Positions 32,450-41,613 of a DNA stretch of 50,768 nt are shown here, piece after piece; position 1 is the stretch's first letter; each line of letters starts with the position of its first letter. Where the stretch lies: NCBI GenBank assembly GCA_038230835.1, contig JBBRMM010000023.1, forward strand, positions 1-50,768, written 5' to 3'. The notes below the pieces were generated by a model. It worked only from the letters and a program-made list of their open reading frames with translations, was not told the DNA's origin and did no database searches. Made by a program: the position numbers and the translations under genes. The stretch is from DASUHT01 sp038230835 (GTDB lineage Bacteria; Actinomycetota; Thermoleophilia; Gaiellales; JAICJC01).

Positions 32450-33738
32450 TGCGCTCGCCGCGCATGCGTGAACTGGTCAACCTGGGCTTCGTCGGGGCGC
32501 TGACCGCCGTGGGCTTCCTGTCCGTCTACACCGCACGCCAGCAGCAGATCCAGAGCACGTCGCTGGTCTACGCCGGGATCCTCCTGGCGCTCTTCGTGCT
32601 CGCCCACGTGGCGGTGCGAGCGGGACTGCCGAAGGCCGACCCCTGGCTGCTCCCGCTGTCGGCGCTCCTGTCCGCCCTGGGCCTGATCGAGGTCTACCGG
32701 CTCGATCCGGTGCTCGCGCGCGACCAGTCGATCTGGATCGTGATCGGTCTGCTCGGCTTTCTGGCGCTGATCTTCGTCGTCCGCGACCATCGGCGCCTGG
32801 AGGACTACAAGTACCTGCTGGGAGCGAGCGCGGTACTGCTGCTGGTGCTCACGATGACGGTGGGCACCACCATCAACGGCGCCAAGCTGTGGCTTCGAGT
32901 GGGCGGCGTCCAGGTGCAGCCGGGAGAATTCGCGAAGCTCCTGCTGGTGCTCTTCCTGGCCGGATACCTGCGCGAGAAGCGCGAGGTGCTGGCGTTCGCG
33001 CGGCATCGCGTGCTGGGCATCGGGATCCCCGCACTCAAGCATTTCGGACCGCTGGTACTGATGGCGGGCATGTCACTGGGAGTGCTCGCGGTGATGAACG
33101 ACATGGGCACGGCGCTCCTGCTGTTCGGGATCTTCCTGGCGATGGTGCACGTCGCAACCGGCCGCCGGGCGTACACGGTGCTGGGGATGGGCGCGTTCGG
33201 CGCCGGGTCGTGGGCTGTCTACCACACCACGGCCCACGTCCGCGAGCGGTTCGACGTGTGGCTGAACCCATGGCCGACACCACGCACCAGCGGGTACCAG
33301 ATCATCCAGTCGATCGAGTCGATCGCCGACGGCGGGGTGTTCGGCACCGGCCTCGGCAAGAGCTTCCAACTCGTCGGCACGCCGCCCCACCCGGTGATCC
33401 CGGCCGCGCAGACCGACGGCATCTTCGCGGTGTGGTCTGACGAGGTCGGCCTGGCCGGGGCCGCGGCGCTCCTCCTGATCTATCTGCTGTTCGCATACCG
33501 CGGCTTCAAGATCGCCGCTGTGGCCGACGACGGGTTCTCCAAGCTGCTGGCCGCCGGTCTCACCTTCGCTTTCAGCCTGCAGGCCTTCCTGATCGTGGGC
33601 GGGGTGACCCGACTGATCCCGCTGACCGGCATCACGCTGCCGTTCGTGAGCTACGGCGGATCGTCGGTGGTCTCCAACTTCGCGCTGCTGGCGCTGCTTC
33701 TGATGATCTCGCACCGGGCGGCGGAGGGGCGCACGTGA
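32446..33738 (+). CDS. SEDS-family peptidoglycan polymerase (FtsW/RodA)
   Basis: The 430-residue protein has ten or so membrane helices. The family landmarks are TINGAKLWLRVGGVQVQPGE (the loop with the essential region), HPVIPAAQTDGIFAVWSDE and the C-terminal GITLPFVSYGGSSVVSNF. SEDS proteins polymerise lipid II together with a class B PBP, and the next gene encodes one. In the mycobacterial operon this position is called RodA; sequence alone does not settle elongation or division. GTG at 32446 is followed directly by ATG. Confidence 0.94.
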   Translation: MMRSPRMRELVNLGFVGALTAVGFLSVYTARQQQIQSTSLVYAGILLALFVLAHVAVRAGLPKADPWLLPLSALLSALGLIEVYRLDPVLARDQSIWIVIGLLGFLALIFVVRDHRRLEDYKYLLGASAVLLLVLTMTVGTTINGAKLWLRVGGVQVQPGEFAKLLLVLFLAGYLREKREVLAFARHRVLGIGIPALKHFGPLVLMAGMSLGVLAVMNDMGTALLLFGIFLAMVHVATGRRAYTVLGMGAFGAGSWAVYHTTAHVRERFDVWLNPWPTPRTSGYQIIQSIESIADGGVFGTGLGKSFQLVGTPPHPVIPAAQTDGIFAVWSDEVGLAGAAALLLIYLLFAYRGFKIAAVADDGFSKLLAAGLTFAFSLQAFLIVGGVTRLIPLTGITLPFVSYGGSSVVSNFALLALLLMISHRAAEGRT

Positions 33739-35207
33739 ACCGCCAGATCAACGGGCTCTTCCGGCTCTGCGCGGCGGGCTTCGCCGTGCTGATCACGATG
33801 ACCGCGTACTGGCAGATCTGGGCCGCCGACTCGCTGGCCGTGCGCAAGGACAACGCTCGCCTGGTGTACCGCCAGCTCGAGATCAAGCGGGGGCTGGTCT
33901 TCGCGGCGGATGGGCACACGGTGCTGGCGAAAAATCGCGCCCAGCGCCGCGACGGCTTCACGATCTACACCCGCGTCTACCCGTTTCACGGACTGTTTGC
34001 GCACGCGCTCGGGTACAACACGATCGACCAGGGGCGCAGCGGCCTGGAGCTCTCCTACAACGACTTCCTGACCGCGTCCAACAGCGACCTGTCGACCGAG
34101 CTCTCGAACCTCGGCGACACGCTGCGGGGGATCACCGTCACCGGCGACAACCTGGTCACGAGCCTGTCGGTGCCGACCCAGAAGGCGGCCCTGACCGGCC
34201 TCGCCGGTCACCGCGGCGCGGCGGTCGCGATCGATCCGTCCACGGGCCGGGTGCTCGCCATGGTGTCCCTGCCCACCTTCGACCCCAACCTGGTGGTGCA
34301 AAACTTCGCCAGGCTGAACCGGCCGTCCAGCGGGTCGCCGCTGCTCAACCGCGCCACCCAGGGCCTGTATGCACCCGGATCGACGTTCAAGACGGTGACC
34401 GCGACGGCCGCACTGGACAGCGGGCTGTACACGCCGTCCACCACCATCGACGCCTTCGGCCATTGCATCGGCCCGCCCCAGTTTCCGATCTTCGCCCCGC
34501 TCTGCAACGCCGGCACCGAGAGCTTCGGGCCGATCAGTCTGAGTACCGCGATGACCTACTCGGTGAACACCGTGTTCGCGCAGGTTGGGCTCAAGCTCGG
34601 CTCCTCGCGCCTCAGCGACTACATGCACCGGTACGGCTTTTACGCACCGCAGACGCTGGACTACCCGTCCGACGAGGTGGTGACCAGCGGGCGCTACCAG
34701 AGCGGTCGCAGGCTGGGGCCGCTGCAGCAGCTGGACGTCGCCCGCGAGGCAATCGGCCAGGAGCGGCTGTCGGTCACCCCGCTGCAGATGGCCGACGTCG
34801 CCGCCACCATCGCAAACGGCGGCGAGAGGATGCGGCTGTCGCTTGTCGACCGGGCGATCGCACCCGGCGGCTCCACCGCCTACAGCGCCCATCCGGCGCC
34901 GCTTCAGCGCGTGATGTCTGCCGCCTCGGCGCAGGAACTCACGACCATGATGGAGAACGTGGTCGACGAGGGCACCGGTACGGCTGCCCAGATCCACGGC
35001 CTGCACGTGGCCGGCAAGACCGGCACCGCCGAAACCGGAGTCCGCAACGTCTACACCGCATGGTTCATCGCCTTCGCCCCCGTCGTCCACCCCAAGATTG
35101 CGGTTGCCGTGGTGATCGAGAACACGCCGCTCTTCGGCGGTCAGGTAGCGGCACCGGTCGCGGCGGACATGATCAGGGCGTATCTCAACTCCGGCGTGGC
35201 ACAGTAA
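33735..35207 (+). CDS. pbpA: Class B penicillin-binding protein (PbpA-like transpeptidase)
   Basis: The 490-residue protein has one N-terminal membrane helix (about 8-30), a dimerisation/pedestal region, and a transpeptidase domain with the three active-site motifs: APGSTFKTVTA (Ser-x-x-Lys), YSVNTVFAQ (Ser-x-Asn) and AGKTGTAE (Lys-Thr-Gly). It cross-links peptidoglycan with the SEDS protein encoded just before it. The GTG start overlaps that gene's stop. It matches PbpA of the actinobacterial pknB operon in length and place. Confidence 0.94.
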   Translation: MNRQINGLFRLCAAGFAVLITMTAYWQIWAADSLAVRKDNARLVYRQLEIKRGLVFAADGHTVLAKNRAQRRDGFTIYTRVYPFHGLFAHALGYNTIDQGRSGLELSYNDFLTASNSDLSTELSNLGDTLRGITVTGDNLVTSLSVPTQKAALTGLAGHRGAAVAIDPSTGRVLAMVSLPTFDPNLVVQNFARLNRPSSGSPLLNRATQGLYAPGSTFKTVTATAALDSGLYTPSTTIDAFGHCIGPPQFPIFAPLCNAGTESFGPISLSTAMTYSVNTVFAQVGLKLGSSRLSDYMHRYGFYAPQTLDYPSDEVVTSGRYQSGRRLGPLQQLDVAREAIGQERLSVTPLQMADVAATIANGGERMRLSLVDRAIAPGGSTAYSAHPAPLQRVMSAASAQELTTMMENVVDEGTGTAAQIHGLHVAGKTGTAETGVRNVYTAWFIAFAPVVHPKIAVAVVIENTPLFGGQVAAPVAADMIRAYLNSGVAQ

Positions 35208-35217
35208 GGATCGACCG

Positions 35218-37110
35218 ATGGGAGCGGACACCACGATAGGCGAGCTGTTCGACGGGCGGTACCGGCTCGAGCGCCGGCTCGGAAGCGGCGGCATGGCCGA
35301 CGTGTACCTGGCGACTGACGAGTCGCTGGGGCGGCACGTCGCGATCAAGATCCTCTCCGACCGGTACGCGCGTGACGACGGGTTCGTCGAGCGCTTCCGC
35401 CGCGAAGCCTCGGCGGCGGCCGGCCTCAACCACCCGAACATCGTGTCGGTGTACGACAGGGGCGAGGCCGAGGGCACGTACTACATCGCTATGGAGTTCC
35501 TGGACGGGCCGACGCTCAAGGACGAGATCACGCGCCGCGCGCCGCTGCCCGAGGCGGAGGCGATCGGCTGGGCGACGCAGGCGCTGGAGGCGCTCGAATT
35601 CGCTCACAGCAGGGGAGTGGTGCACCGCGACGTGAAACCGCACAACATGGTGCTGACCAACGACGGCCGGCTCAAGGTGACCGACTTCGGCATCGCCCGA
35701 GCGGCCAACACCCAGCAGATGACCGAGGTCGGCTCGATCGTCGGCACCGCCCAGTACCTGTCGCCCGAGCAGGCCCGGGGTCTGGCGGTGGGCCCGCAGT
35801 CCGACCTCTATTCGCTGGGCATCGTGATGTACGAGATGCTGACCGGGGAGCTGCCGTTCAACGGCGGCGGCGCGGTGGACATCGCGATGAAACAGGTCAG
35901 CGAACCGCCGCCACCGCTACGGGAGCGAAACCGGCTCGTATCGCCGGCCGTGGAGCAGGTCGTCATGAGGGCGCTGGCGAAGGATCCGGCGCTGCGCCAC
36001 GCGTCGGCCCAGGCGATGGCCGACGAGTTGCGGCGGGTCGGCCGCGGCGGCGCGGTCTCCAGCGACACCCAGCAGGCAACCCAGGTGATCGCCGCGTACG
36101 GCGGCGGCCCCGCGAGCGCGCCCACCACGGTGATGCCGGCGCACCGCCCACCGGCCGAACCGGCGGGCCCGCGGCGCAGCGCCCTGCCGTGGCTGCTGGT
36201 GGCTCTGCTGCTGGCCGCCACGACCGGTATCGGCTACATCGTGTACCAGCACCTGCAGAGCAACGACGTGACCATCCCGACGGACATCAGGGCCAAGACG
36301 TGCACGCAAGCCACCGCTGAACTGCAAAGGCTCGGTTTCCGGGTCGGCGGTTGCCCCGCCGACACGCCATCAAACACCGTGCATCCCGGGCACGTAGTCG
36401 GAAGCACTCCGGACCTGGGATCGAGCGCGGCGAAGGGGTCGACAGTGACTCTCCATGCGAGCTCCGGCCCGTCGAAGGTTGCACTGCCGAACCTCGCTGG
36501 AACGAAGCTCAGTGACGCGCTCGACAGGCTCTCCAAACTCGGATTCACGCACGTGACCGCGACCCCGGTCGACTCCCCCGCCCGCAAGAAGAACTATGTC
36601 GTGTCCACCTTGCCCGCCCCAGGCCAGGGCCCGCTCTCCGTAGACACGCCGATCACGGTTCGATGGGCGTCCGGGTACGTGCCTATTCCCGACGTCACGG
36701 GGGGGCTCACGTGTCCGCAGGCCACGCAGAAGCTCCAGGCCCTGACTCTGGTGGTGACCACCTGCCAACCACAGTCTGATCCCGCAGTCCCCAAGGACCA
36801 GGTGATCGGCATCGCCAACCAGACCGCCGGCAACATCGTCCCCCAGGGCACCTCAGTCACCCTGCTGGTCTCATCCGGCCCGGGCAGCGTGCCCGTGCCG
36901 TACGTGGTCGGCGAGACCAAGCCGCAGGCCCGTCACGACCTGAAGTCTGCCAGCTTCAAGGTGCTGTTCCAGAACGACGGCGGCACCACGAACTGCGTCA
37001 TGTCGCTCAACGGAACCGTCGAGAGGCAGACACCGGCCGGCAACTCCAACGCTCCGGCCGGCTCGTTTGTCACCATCACGATCTACACCGCCTGCGCCCT
37101 CCCGGGATGA
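35218..37110 (+). CDS. pknB: Ser/Thr protein kinase with four PASTA domains (PknB)
   Basis: The 630-residue receptor kinase has a catalytic domain (about 10-275) with GSGGMADVY, Lys44, HRDVKPHNMV (136-145; Asp138), DFGIARA and YLSPEQARG. A juxtamembrane linker of about 45 residues and one membrane helix (about 323-343) follow. Four extracytoplasmic PASTA repeats (about 350-630) bind muropeptides or lipid II in this family. Repeats 1, 3 and 4 contain Cys, unlike many PknB homologues. It starts 10 bp after pbpA and overlaps ddl by four bases. Confidence 0.96.
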   Translation: MGADTTIGELFDGRYRLERRLGSGGMADVYLATDESLGRHVAIKILSDRYARDDGFVERFRREASAAAGLNHPNIVSVYDRGEAEGTYYIAMEFLDGPTLKDEITRRAPLPEAEAIGWATQALEALEFAHSRGVVHRDVKPHNMVLTNDGRLKVTDFGIARAANTQQMTEVGSIVGTAQYLSPEQARGLAVGPQSDLYSLGIVMYEMLTGELPFNGGGAVDIAMKQVSEPPPPLRERNRLVSPAVEQVVMRALAKDPALRHASAQAMADELRRVGRGGAVSSDTQQATQVIAAYGGGPASAPTTVMPAHRPPAEPAGPRRSALPWLLVALLLAATTGIGYIVYQHLQSNDVTIPTDIRAKTCTQATAELQRLGFRVGGCPADTPSNTVHPGHVVGSTPDLGSSAAKGSTVTLHASSGPSKVALPNLAGTKLSDALDRLSKLGFTHVTATPVDSPARKKNYVVSTLPAPGQGPLSVDTPITVRWASGYVPIPDVTGGLTCPQATQKLQALTLVVTTCQPQSDPAVPKDQVIGIANQTAGNIVPQGTSVTLLVSSGPGSVPVPYVVGETKPQARHDLKSASFKVLFQNDGGTTNCVMSLNGTVERQTPAGNSNAPAGSFVTITIYTACALPG

Positions 37111-38171
37111 CCAACCGTCCCTTACGCGTCGCTGTGCTGTTCGGCGGCCGGAGCTCCGAGCACGACATCTCGGTCGCATCGGGCGAGGCGGTGGTGGCGG
37201 CCCTCGACCCGGAGCGCTACGACGTGGTGCGGGTCGAGATCGACCGCACCGGCGCCTGGCAGCTCGAGTCACCGGCCGACGAGCCGCGCGAGCGCCTGGC
37301 GCTGGCACCCGGCGAGGACTCCAACGCCGTCATCCCGCGCGCCGGCGGATCCCTTACCCAGGCCCGATCGATCGGGCCGATCGACGTCGTGCTGCCGATC
37401 CTGCACGGCCCGTTCGGCGAGGACGGCACGGTGCAGGGTATGCTCGAGATGGTCGGGCTGCCCTACGTCGGCTCGGGCGTGATGGGCGCGGCCCTGACCA
37501 TGGACAAGGACCTGGTCAAGCGGGTGCTACGCGATGTCGGGATCGACACGGCCCCCAGCGTCACCTTCCGCAGCAAGGCCGAGCACGACCACGAGGCCGA
37601 GTTGGCGGCGGCCGGCATTGCCCCGCCCTGCTTCGTCAAGCCGGCACGGCTGGGCTCGAGCGTGGGCATCTCCAAGGTGCGCACGATCGACGAGTTGCCG
37701 GCCGCGCTCGAGCTGGCGTTCCGGCACGACTGGAAGGTGCTGGTCGAACAGATGGTCGTGGGCCGCGAAGTCGAGTGCGGCGTCCTCGGAAACGACGACC
37801 CGATCGTCAGCGTGCCCGGCGAACTGACCGTGAACGCCGACTGGTACGACTTCGACGCCAAGTACCTGCCCGGCGGCATGGACCTGACCGTGCCTGCCGA
37901 CCTCGACCTCGTGACCACCGAGGAGCTGCAGCGCACCTCGAAGCTGGCGTTCCAGGTGTGCGAATGCGCGGGCATGGCGAGGATCGACTTCTTCGTCACC
38001 GAGGACGGAGCGGTCGTCGTGAACGAGATCAACGCGATCCCCGGATTCACCTCGACCAGCGTCTACTCGCGGCTCTTCGAGGCGTCCGGGATCGGCTACG
38101 GCGAGCTGCTCGACCGGCTGATAGCGCTCGCGCTCGAACGCCACCGCGAGGCACGCGGATACCAGTATTGA
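37107..38171 (+). CDS. ddl: D-alanine--D-alanine ligase
   Basis: The 354-residue ATP-grasp enzyme makes the D-Ala-D-Ala dipeptide for peptidoglycan. It shows LFGGRSSEHDISVASG near the N-terminus, GPFGEDGTVQGMLEMVGLPY (about 93-112), MDKDLVKRVL, CFVKPARLGSSVGISKV (ATP-binding Lys), and VNEINAIPGFTSTSVYSRLF near the C-terminus with the metal-binding Glu and Asn. Position after pknB closes the operon with a peptidoglycan precursor enzyme. The ATG overlaps the pknB stop. No terminator with a T tract is visible in the 74 bp before the next, convergent, gene. Confidence 0.96.
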   Translation: MTNRPLRVAVLFGGRSSEHDISVASGEAVVAALDPERYDVVRVEIDRTGAWQLESPADEPRERLALAPGEDSNAVIPRAGGSLTQARSIGPIDVVLPILHGPFGEDGTVQGMLEMVGLPYVGSGVMGAALTMDKDLVKRVLRDVGIDTAPSVTFRSKAEHDHEAELAAAGIAPPCFVKPARLGSSVGISKVRTIDELPAALELAFRHDWKVLVEQMVVGREVECGVLGNDDPIVSVPGELTVNADWYDFDAKYLPGGMDLTVPADLDLVTTEELQRTSKLAFQVCECAGMARIDFFVTEDGAVVVNEINAIPGFTSTSVYSRLFEASGIGYGELLDRLIALALERHREARGYQY

Positions 38172-38245
38172 AGGGATACGTCAGAGCTGCGGCACGCTCG
38201 ACGCCGACCGGAGCCACCCCAACACCCTGACCCGCGCGGCGAGGC

Positions 38246-38677
38246 TCAGAAATCCATCGGCTCGATGGCGTCGTGCTCCAAGGCACGCCGGAACCGTTCG
38301 AGCTGGTCGGCCATGTTCTCGCGAGTGACGCGATCGAGCTCCGCGATCAGGTGGTCCGTACCGACGGCGAGGAAGTCGTCGAAGCGTTCGACCTCCGGCT
38401 GTTCGAACACGTCGGTGGCGCGCCAGCGGCAGTCGGGGCAGCGCACATGGAGCTCCCAGCGCATGTCCTGCACCTCGCTCCAGTCGGTCGGATGCACCCG
38501 ATCGCCTCCGCAGCTCGGGCACAGCTCGATGCGCCGCACGCGGATGGTGGCGGGGGGCTCCTCGACCACTGTCGGCTCGCCGATCTGCACCGGCTCGCCA
38601 TCCGCAGGCTGGAGGTACACGATCTCCACCACCTTGCCGCTGGGGAGTGTCACTCGTTTGATCTGGAACTCTGCCAT
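38246..38677 (-). CDS. Zinc-ribbon protein of unknown function
   Basis: The 143-residue protein has an N-terminal beta region, a zinc ribbon with CPSCGG (about 53-58) and CPDC (about 79-82), and an acidic helical tail. I recognise this as a recurrent actinobacterial hypothetical without known function. There is no Shine-Dalgarno site; the 30 bases before the ATG are unusually AT-rich (AATAAAATAC next to the start). The gene is divergent from an MFS gene, and a perfect 6-4-6 palindrome lies 18 bp upstream of its start. Confidence 0.75.
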   Translation of the reverse strand: MAEFQIKRVTLPSGKVVEIVYLQPADGEPVQIGEPTVVEEPPATIRVRRIELCPSCGGDRVHPTDWSEVQDMRWELHVRCPDCRWRATDVFEQPEVERFDDFLAVGTDHLIAELDRVTRENMADQLERFRRALEHDAIEPMDF

Positions 38678-38694
38678 GTATTTTATTTGTTATG

Positions 38695-38710
38695 GTCAAC
38701 ATGCGTTGAC
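38695..38710. promoter_or_regulatory. Operator-like palindrome GTCAAC-ATGC-GTTGAC
   Basis: A perfect 6-bp inverted repeat with a 4-bp spacer lies in the intergenic region between the zinc-ribbon and MFS genes, 30 bp upstream of the MFS -35 box. It could bind a dimeric regulator. No regulator gene is adjacent. Confidence 0.4.
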
Positions 38711-38740
38711 TTCCCCTGTATCGGCTTTCGTAGCGGCTGC

Positions 38741-38769
38741 TTGAGTCCCAAATGCCGGACTGCTAGACT
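38741..38769 (+). promoter_or_regulatory. Promoter of the MFS gene
   Basis: TTGAGT and TAGACT are separated by exactly 17 bp. Transcription would begin near 38776, leaving an 80-nt leader that contains a GC-rich hairpin (GGCGCGG / CCGCGCC around 38801-38816) before the Shine-Dalgarno site. Confidence 0.6.
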
Positions 38770-38855
38770 GATCCCGTGGCACCCACTCTCCATCGTTGAA
38801 CGGCGCGGCCCCGCGCCGCTCTCTATCCGCCGTCCATCCGACTGGAGTCTTCGTC

Positions 38856-40079
38856 GTGCCAACCCCGTATCGCATCGCAATTCGCCGCCTCGCCGCAGGC
38901 CGCCTGATCTCCCTGCTGGGGAGCGAGGGCGCATGGATCGCGCTCATGGTGTCGATCTACGGGAGCACCCACTCGACGGTGTGGATGTCGATCGCACTGT
39001 TCGTCACCGTCGGCGCCAGCGGCCTGTTCACTCCGCTCACCGGTGCACTCGGCGACCGCTTCGATCGCCGCGCGGTGATGATCGGATCGGACATCGCGGC
39101 TGCGTCGGTGGCGGCGATCATGGTCATCGTGCACGCGCCGGTGTCGCTCGTGGCGCTCGCGTTTCTGGGTGCGATCGCCCAGTCCCCGTTCTTCTCCTCT
39201 TCGACCGCGGCCATCCCCAACCTGACCGGCGGGGAGGATCTGGCGTGGGCCAACAGCACCATCAGCATCGGCCGAAACGCCGGCTCGCTGCTCGGGCCCG
39301 TGATGGGTGGCGTTCTCGCTGCGGCTATCGGGCCGTCGATGGTGTTCGCTGTGAACGCGGTCTGCTTCGCCGCATCCGCGGTGCTGGTGGCCTCGGTGCA
39401 CGGCACGTTCGCCGACCCCGAGCGCCGGTCGGGTGAGCACGAGGGGTTGCGGGCGGGCTTCGCGTTCGTCCTGCGGGAGCCGGTGCTGCGGCTGATCACG
39501 CTGGCGTGGGTGGTGCTCCTGCTCCTGCTCGGCCCGGTGCTGGTCGCCGAACTGCCCCTGGCGAACTCGTTCGGGGCCGGCTCGGCCGGCTACGGCCTCC
39601 TGGCCGGCTGCTGGGGCGGCGGTGCGATCGTCGGCTCGTTCCTCGGTCGGCGCAGCGTGCGCCGGCACGAGCGGCTGACCATGATCGGCGGTGCGGTGGT
39701 GATCGGCATCGGCTTCGTGGCTGTAGCCGTGGCTCCGGCGTTCGCCTTCGCGCTGCTGGGGATGGGCATCGCGGGCACGTCCGAGGGAATGGTGACCGTG
39801 GCCGAGCAGGGCATCCTGCAGCGCCGCACACCCGACGCCGTGCGCTCACGCGCCACCGCGGCGACCGAGGCCGCCATCCTGCTCGCGTTCGCGATTTCGT
39901 TCCCCGGCGCCGGCTTTCTGATCAACCTGATCGGCGTGCGCGGCGTGTACGTGCTCGCAGGCGTCGGCTGCTTCGCGGCGGCCGGGATCGTGGTGGTCGC
40001 GATGCGGGCACTCGAATCAGCCGAGGAGCATGACCGCTCGCACGTTCCGGCCGGCGAAGACGGCCAACTCGCGGCGTAG
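38856..40079 (+). CDS. MFS transporter
   Basis: The 407-residue protein has about twelve membrane helices. It begins PYRIAIRRLAAGRLISLLGS, as in the MFS_3/DHA3-type drug exporters, and has a GALGDRFDRRAVM helix 2-3 loop. The substrate is unknown. GTG at 38856 is supported by GGAG 8 nt upstream; a TTG at 38796 would add 20 non-conserved residues. The C-terminal tail (ESAEEHDRSHVPAGEDG) is hydrophilic. The 97-bp convergent gap after it is filled by a dispersed repeat. Confidence 0.85.
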   Translation: MPTPYRIAIRRLAAGRLISLLGSEGAWIALMVSIYGSTHSTVWMSIALFVTVGASGLFTPLTGALGDRFDRRAVMIGSDIAAASVAAIMVIVHAPVSLVALAFLGAIAQSPFFSSSTAAIPNLTGGEDLAWANSTISIGRNAGSLLGPVMGGVLAAAIGPSMVFAVNAVCFAASAVLVASVHGTFADPERRSGEHEGLRAGFAFVLREPVLRLITLAWVVLLLLLGPVLVAELPLANSFGAGSAGYGLLAGCWGGGAIVGSFLGRRSVRRHERLTMIGGAVVIGIGFVAVAVAPAFAFALLGMGIAGTSEGMVTVAEQGILQRRTPDAVRSRATAATEAAILLAFAISFPGAGFLINLIGVRGVYVLAGVGCFAAAGIVVVAMRALESAEEHDRSHVPAGEDGQLAA

Positions 40080-40082
40080 GGC

Positions 40083-40157
40083 CGGGGTCACAACTTCGTG
40101 CCGACGGTGTGACCCGGTCCGTACGGGGTCTGACCCCGGGGTGGGGTGGGTCGGCCC
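40083..40157 (-). repeat. Dispersed intergenic repeat, copy 3 (inverted)
   Basis: On the minus strand the core CCCCGGGGTCAGACCCCG continues with TACGGACCGGG, a CAC, TCGGCACG and GTGAC, matching copy 2 over about 70 bp. Like copies 1 and 2 it lies in a gap between two convergent genes. Confidence 0.7.
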
Positions 40158-40176
40158 CGGCACCGAACGTGTGCGG

Positions 40177-41529
40177 TCAGTGGGCGGCTGAGGCGACCGG
40201 GCGGGCGGCGCATGCGTGGTCGACGGCCGCCTCGAGCACCTCCAGCGCCTCGTCGATCTGGTCATCAGTCGCCACCAGCGAGACCAGCACCCGGATGCAG
40301 TTGCCGGCCAGCCCCGCCTTGAGCAGGATCAGCCCGTGCTGGGCCGCGTGCTCGAACACACCGGTGGCGATGTCGCCGGCCGGGGCCTTGGACGCGCGGT
40401 CGGTGACGAACTCCATCGCCAGCATCGGGCCCAGCCCGCGCACGTCGCCGATCTGCTCATGACGGTCGGCCATCGCCTCGAAACGGCGGCGGATCCGCTC
40501 ACCGATCAGGCCGCCACGGCCGAGGAGGTCGCGGTCGGCGATCTCGTCCAGCACCGCGATTGCGGCCACACAACCCAGCGGCGACCCGACGTAGGTACCT
40601 CCGATCGCGCTGTCGTGCGGCTTGTCCATGATCTCCGCCCGGCCCAGCACGCCGGACATCGGCACCCCGGCCGAGATCGACTTCGCGACACAGATCAGAT
40701 CCGGTTCGATCCCGAAATGCTCGATCGCAAAGAGCTTCCCGGTGCGCCCGAAGCCCGTCTGCACCTCGTCGGCGATCAGCACGATCCCGAACTCCGTGGC
40801 GATGTCGCGCAGGCCGCGCACGAACTCGACCGGTGGAACGACGAACCCGCCCTCGCCCTGCACCGGCTCGAAGATGATCGCCGCCACGTTCTCGGGTGCC
40901 ACGTGGGTGACCAGCATCCGCCGCAGGGCGTCCAGCGCCTCGCCGGCCGGGTCGTCCCCGGGCCACCGGTACGGATTCGGGAACGGCGCGCGGTACACCT
41001 CGGGAGCGAACGGCCCCATACCCGCCTTGTACGGGTGCTGCTTGGAGGTCAGCGACATGGCCATCAGCGTGCGGCCGTGGAAGGCTCCGTCGAAGGCGAT
41101 CACCGCCTGGCGCCCGGTCGCCAGCTTGGCAACCTTGACCGCGTTCTCGACCGCCTCCGCACCTGAGTTGAAGAAGGCAGCCTTGGTCGGGCCCGAGATG
41201 GGGGTGCGGGCGAGCAACTTCTCGGCCAGTGCGATGTAGCTCTCGTACGGGACGATCGTGAAGTCGGTGTGCAGGAAGCGGTCGATCTGCGCGTGCAGTG
41301 CGTCGGACACCGCCTGGTTGGTATGACCCACGTTGAGGCAGCCGATCCCACCCGACCAGTCGAGGAAGGTGTTGCCATCGACGTCGGTCACCACACAGCC
41401 GTGGCCATGGTCGATCACGACGGGCATGTGGATGTCCTTGAAGTTCGCGATCACCCGCGCCTTGCGCTCGAGGATCGCGCGAGACTTGGGGCCGGGCACC
41501 TCCGTGCGCAAATCAACGGTCTTCCCCAC
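40177..41529 (-). CDS. Class III aminotransferase (4-aminobutyrate aminotransferase-like)
   Basis: The 450-residue PLP enzyme shows FLDWSGGIGCLNVGH near residue 60, the cofactor-phosphate loop NSGAEAVENAVKVAK near 122, AFDGAFHGRT, EPVQGEGGF, LIADEVQTGFGRTGK, and the Schiff-base Lys in CVAKSISAGVPMSGV near 283. GabT-type enzymes convert 4-aminobutyrate and 2-oxoglutarate to succinate semialdehyde and glutamate; acetylornithine-type activity cannot be excluded. I chose GTG at 41529, which has AGGAGG 5 nt upstream; TTG at 41559 adds ten residues. It is divergent from dcd. Confidence 0.9.
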   Translation of the reverse strand: MGKTVDLRTEVPGPKSRAILERKARVIANFKDIHMPVVIDHGHGCVVTDVDGNTFLDWSGGIGCLNVGHTNQAVSDALHAQIDRFLHTDFTIVPYESYIALAEKLLARTPISGPTKAAFFNSGAEAVENAVKVAKLATGRQAVIAFDGAFHGRTLMAMSLTSKQHPYKAGMGPFAPEVYRAPFPNPYRWPGDDPAGEALDALRRMLVTHVAPENVAAIIFEPVQGEGGFVVPPVEFVRGLRDIATEFGIVLIADEVQTGFGRTGKLFAIEHFGIEPDLICVAKSISAGVPMSGVLGRAEIMDKPHDSAIGGTYVGSPLGCVAAIAVLDEIADRDLLGRGGLIGERIRRRFEAMADRHEQIGDVRGLGPMLAMEFVTDRASKAPAGDIATGVFEHAAQHGLILLKAGLAGNCIRVLVSLVATDDQIDEALEVLEAAVDHACAARPVASAAH

Positions 41530-41598
41530 CTTGACCTCCTCATAATCACTCGGCCGCAAAGAAATTCAGGTTACCACGGCGGCCACAGCCGCACTCAC

Positions 41599-41604
41599 TA
41601 CAAT
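41599..41604 (+). promoter_or_regulatory. dcd: -10 hexamer (TACAAT) of dcd
   Basis: TACAAT ends 9 nt before the dcd ATG. There is no Shine-Dalgarno site between them, so the mRNA would have a leader of two or three bases. Confidence 0.5.
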
Positions 41605-41613
41605 GAGCCCCGG

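Noticed and set aside
36240..37110. Possible duplicated genes or tandem repeats at the end of pknB
   Set aside because: These are four diverged PASTA protein domains of one gene with little nucleotide identity.
41530..41559. TTG start ten codons upstream in the aminotransferase gene
   Set aside because: GTG at 41529 has AGGAGG at ideal spacing, while the TTG has no ribosome-binding site.
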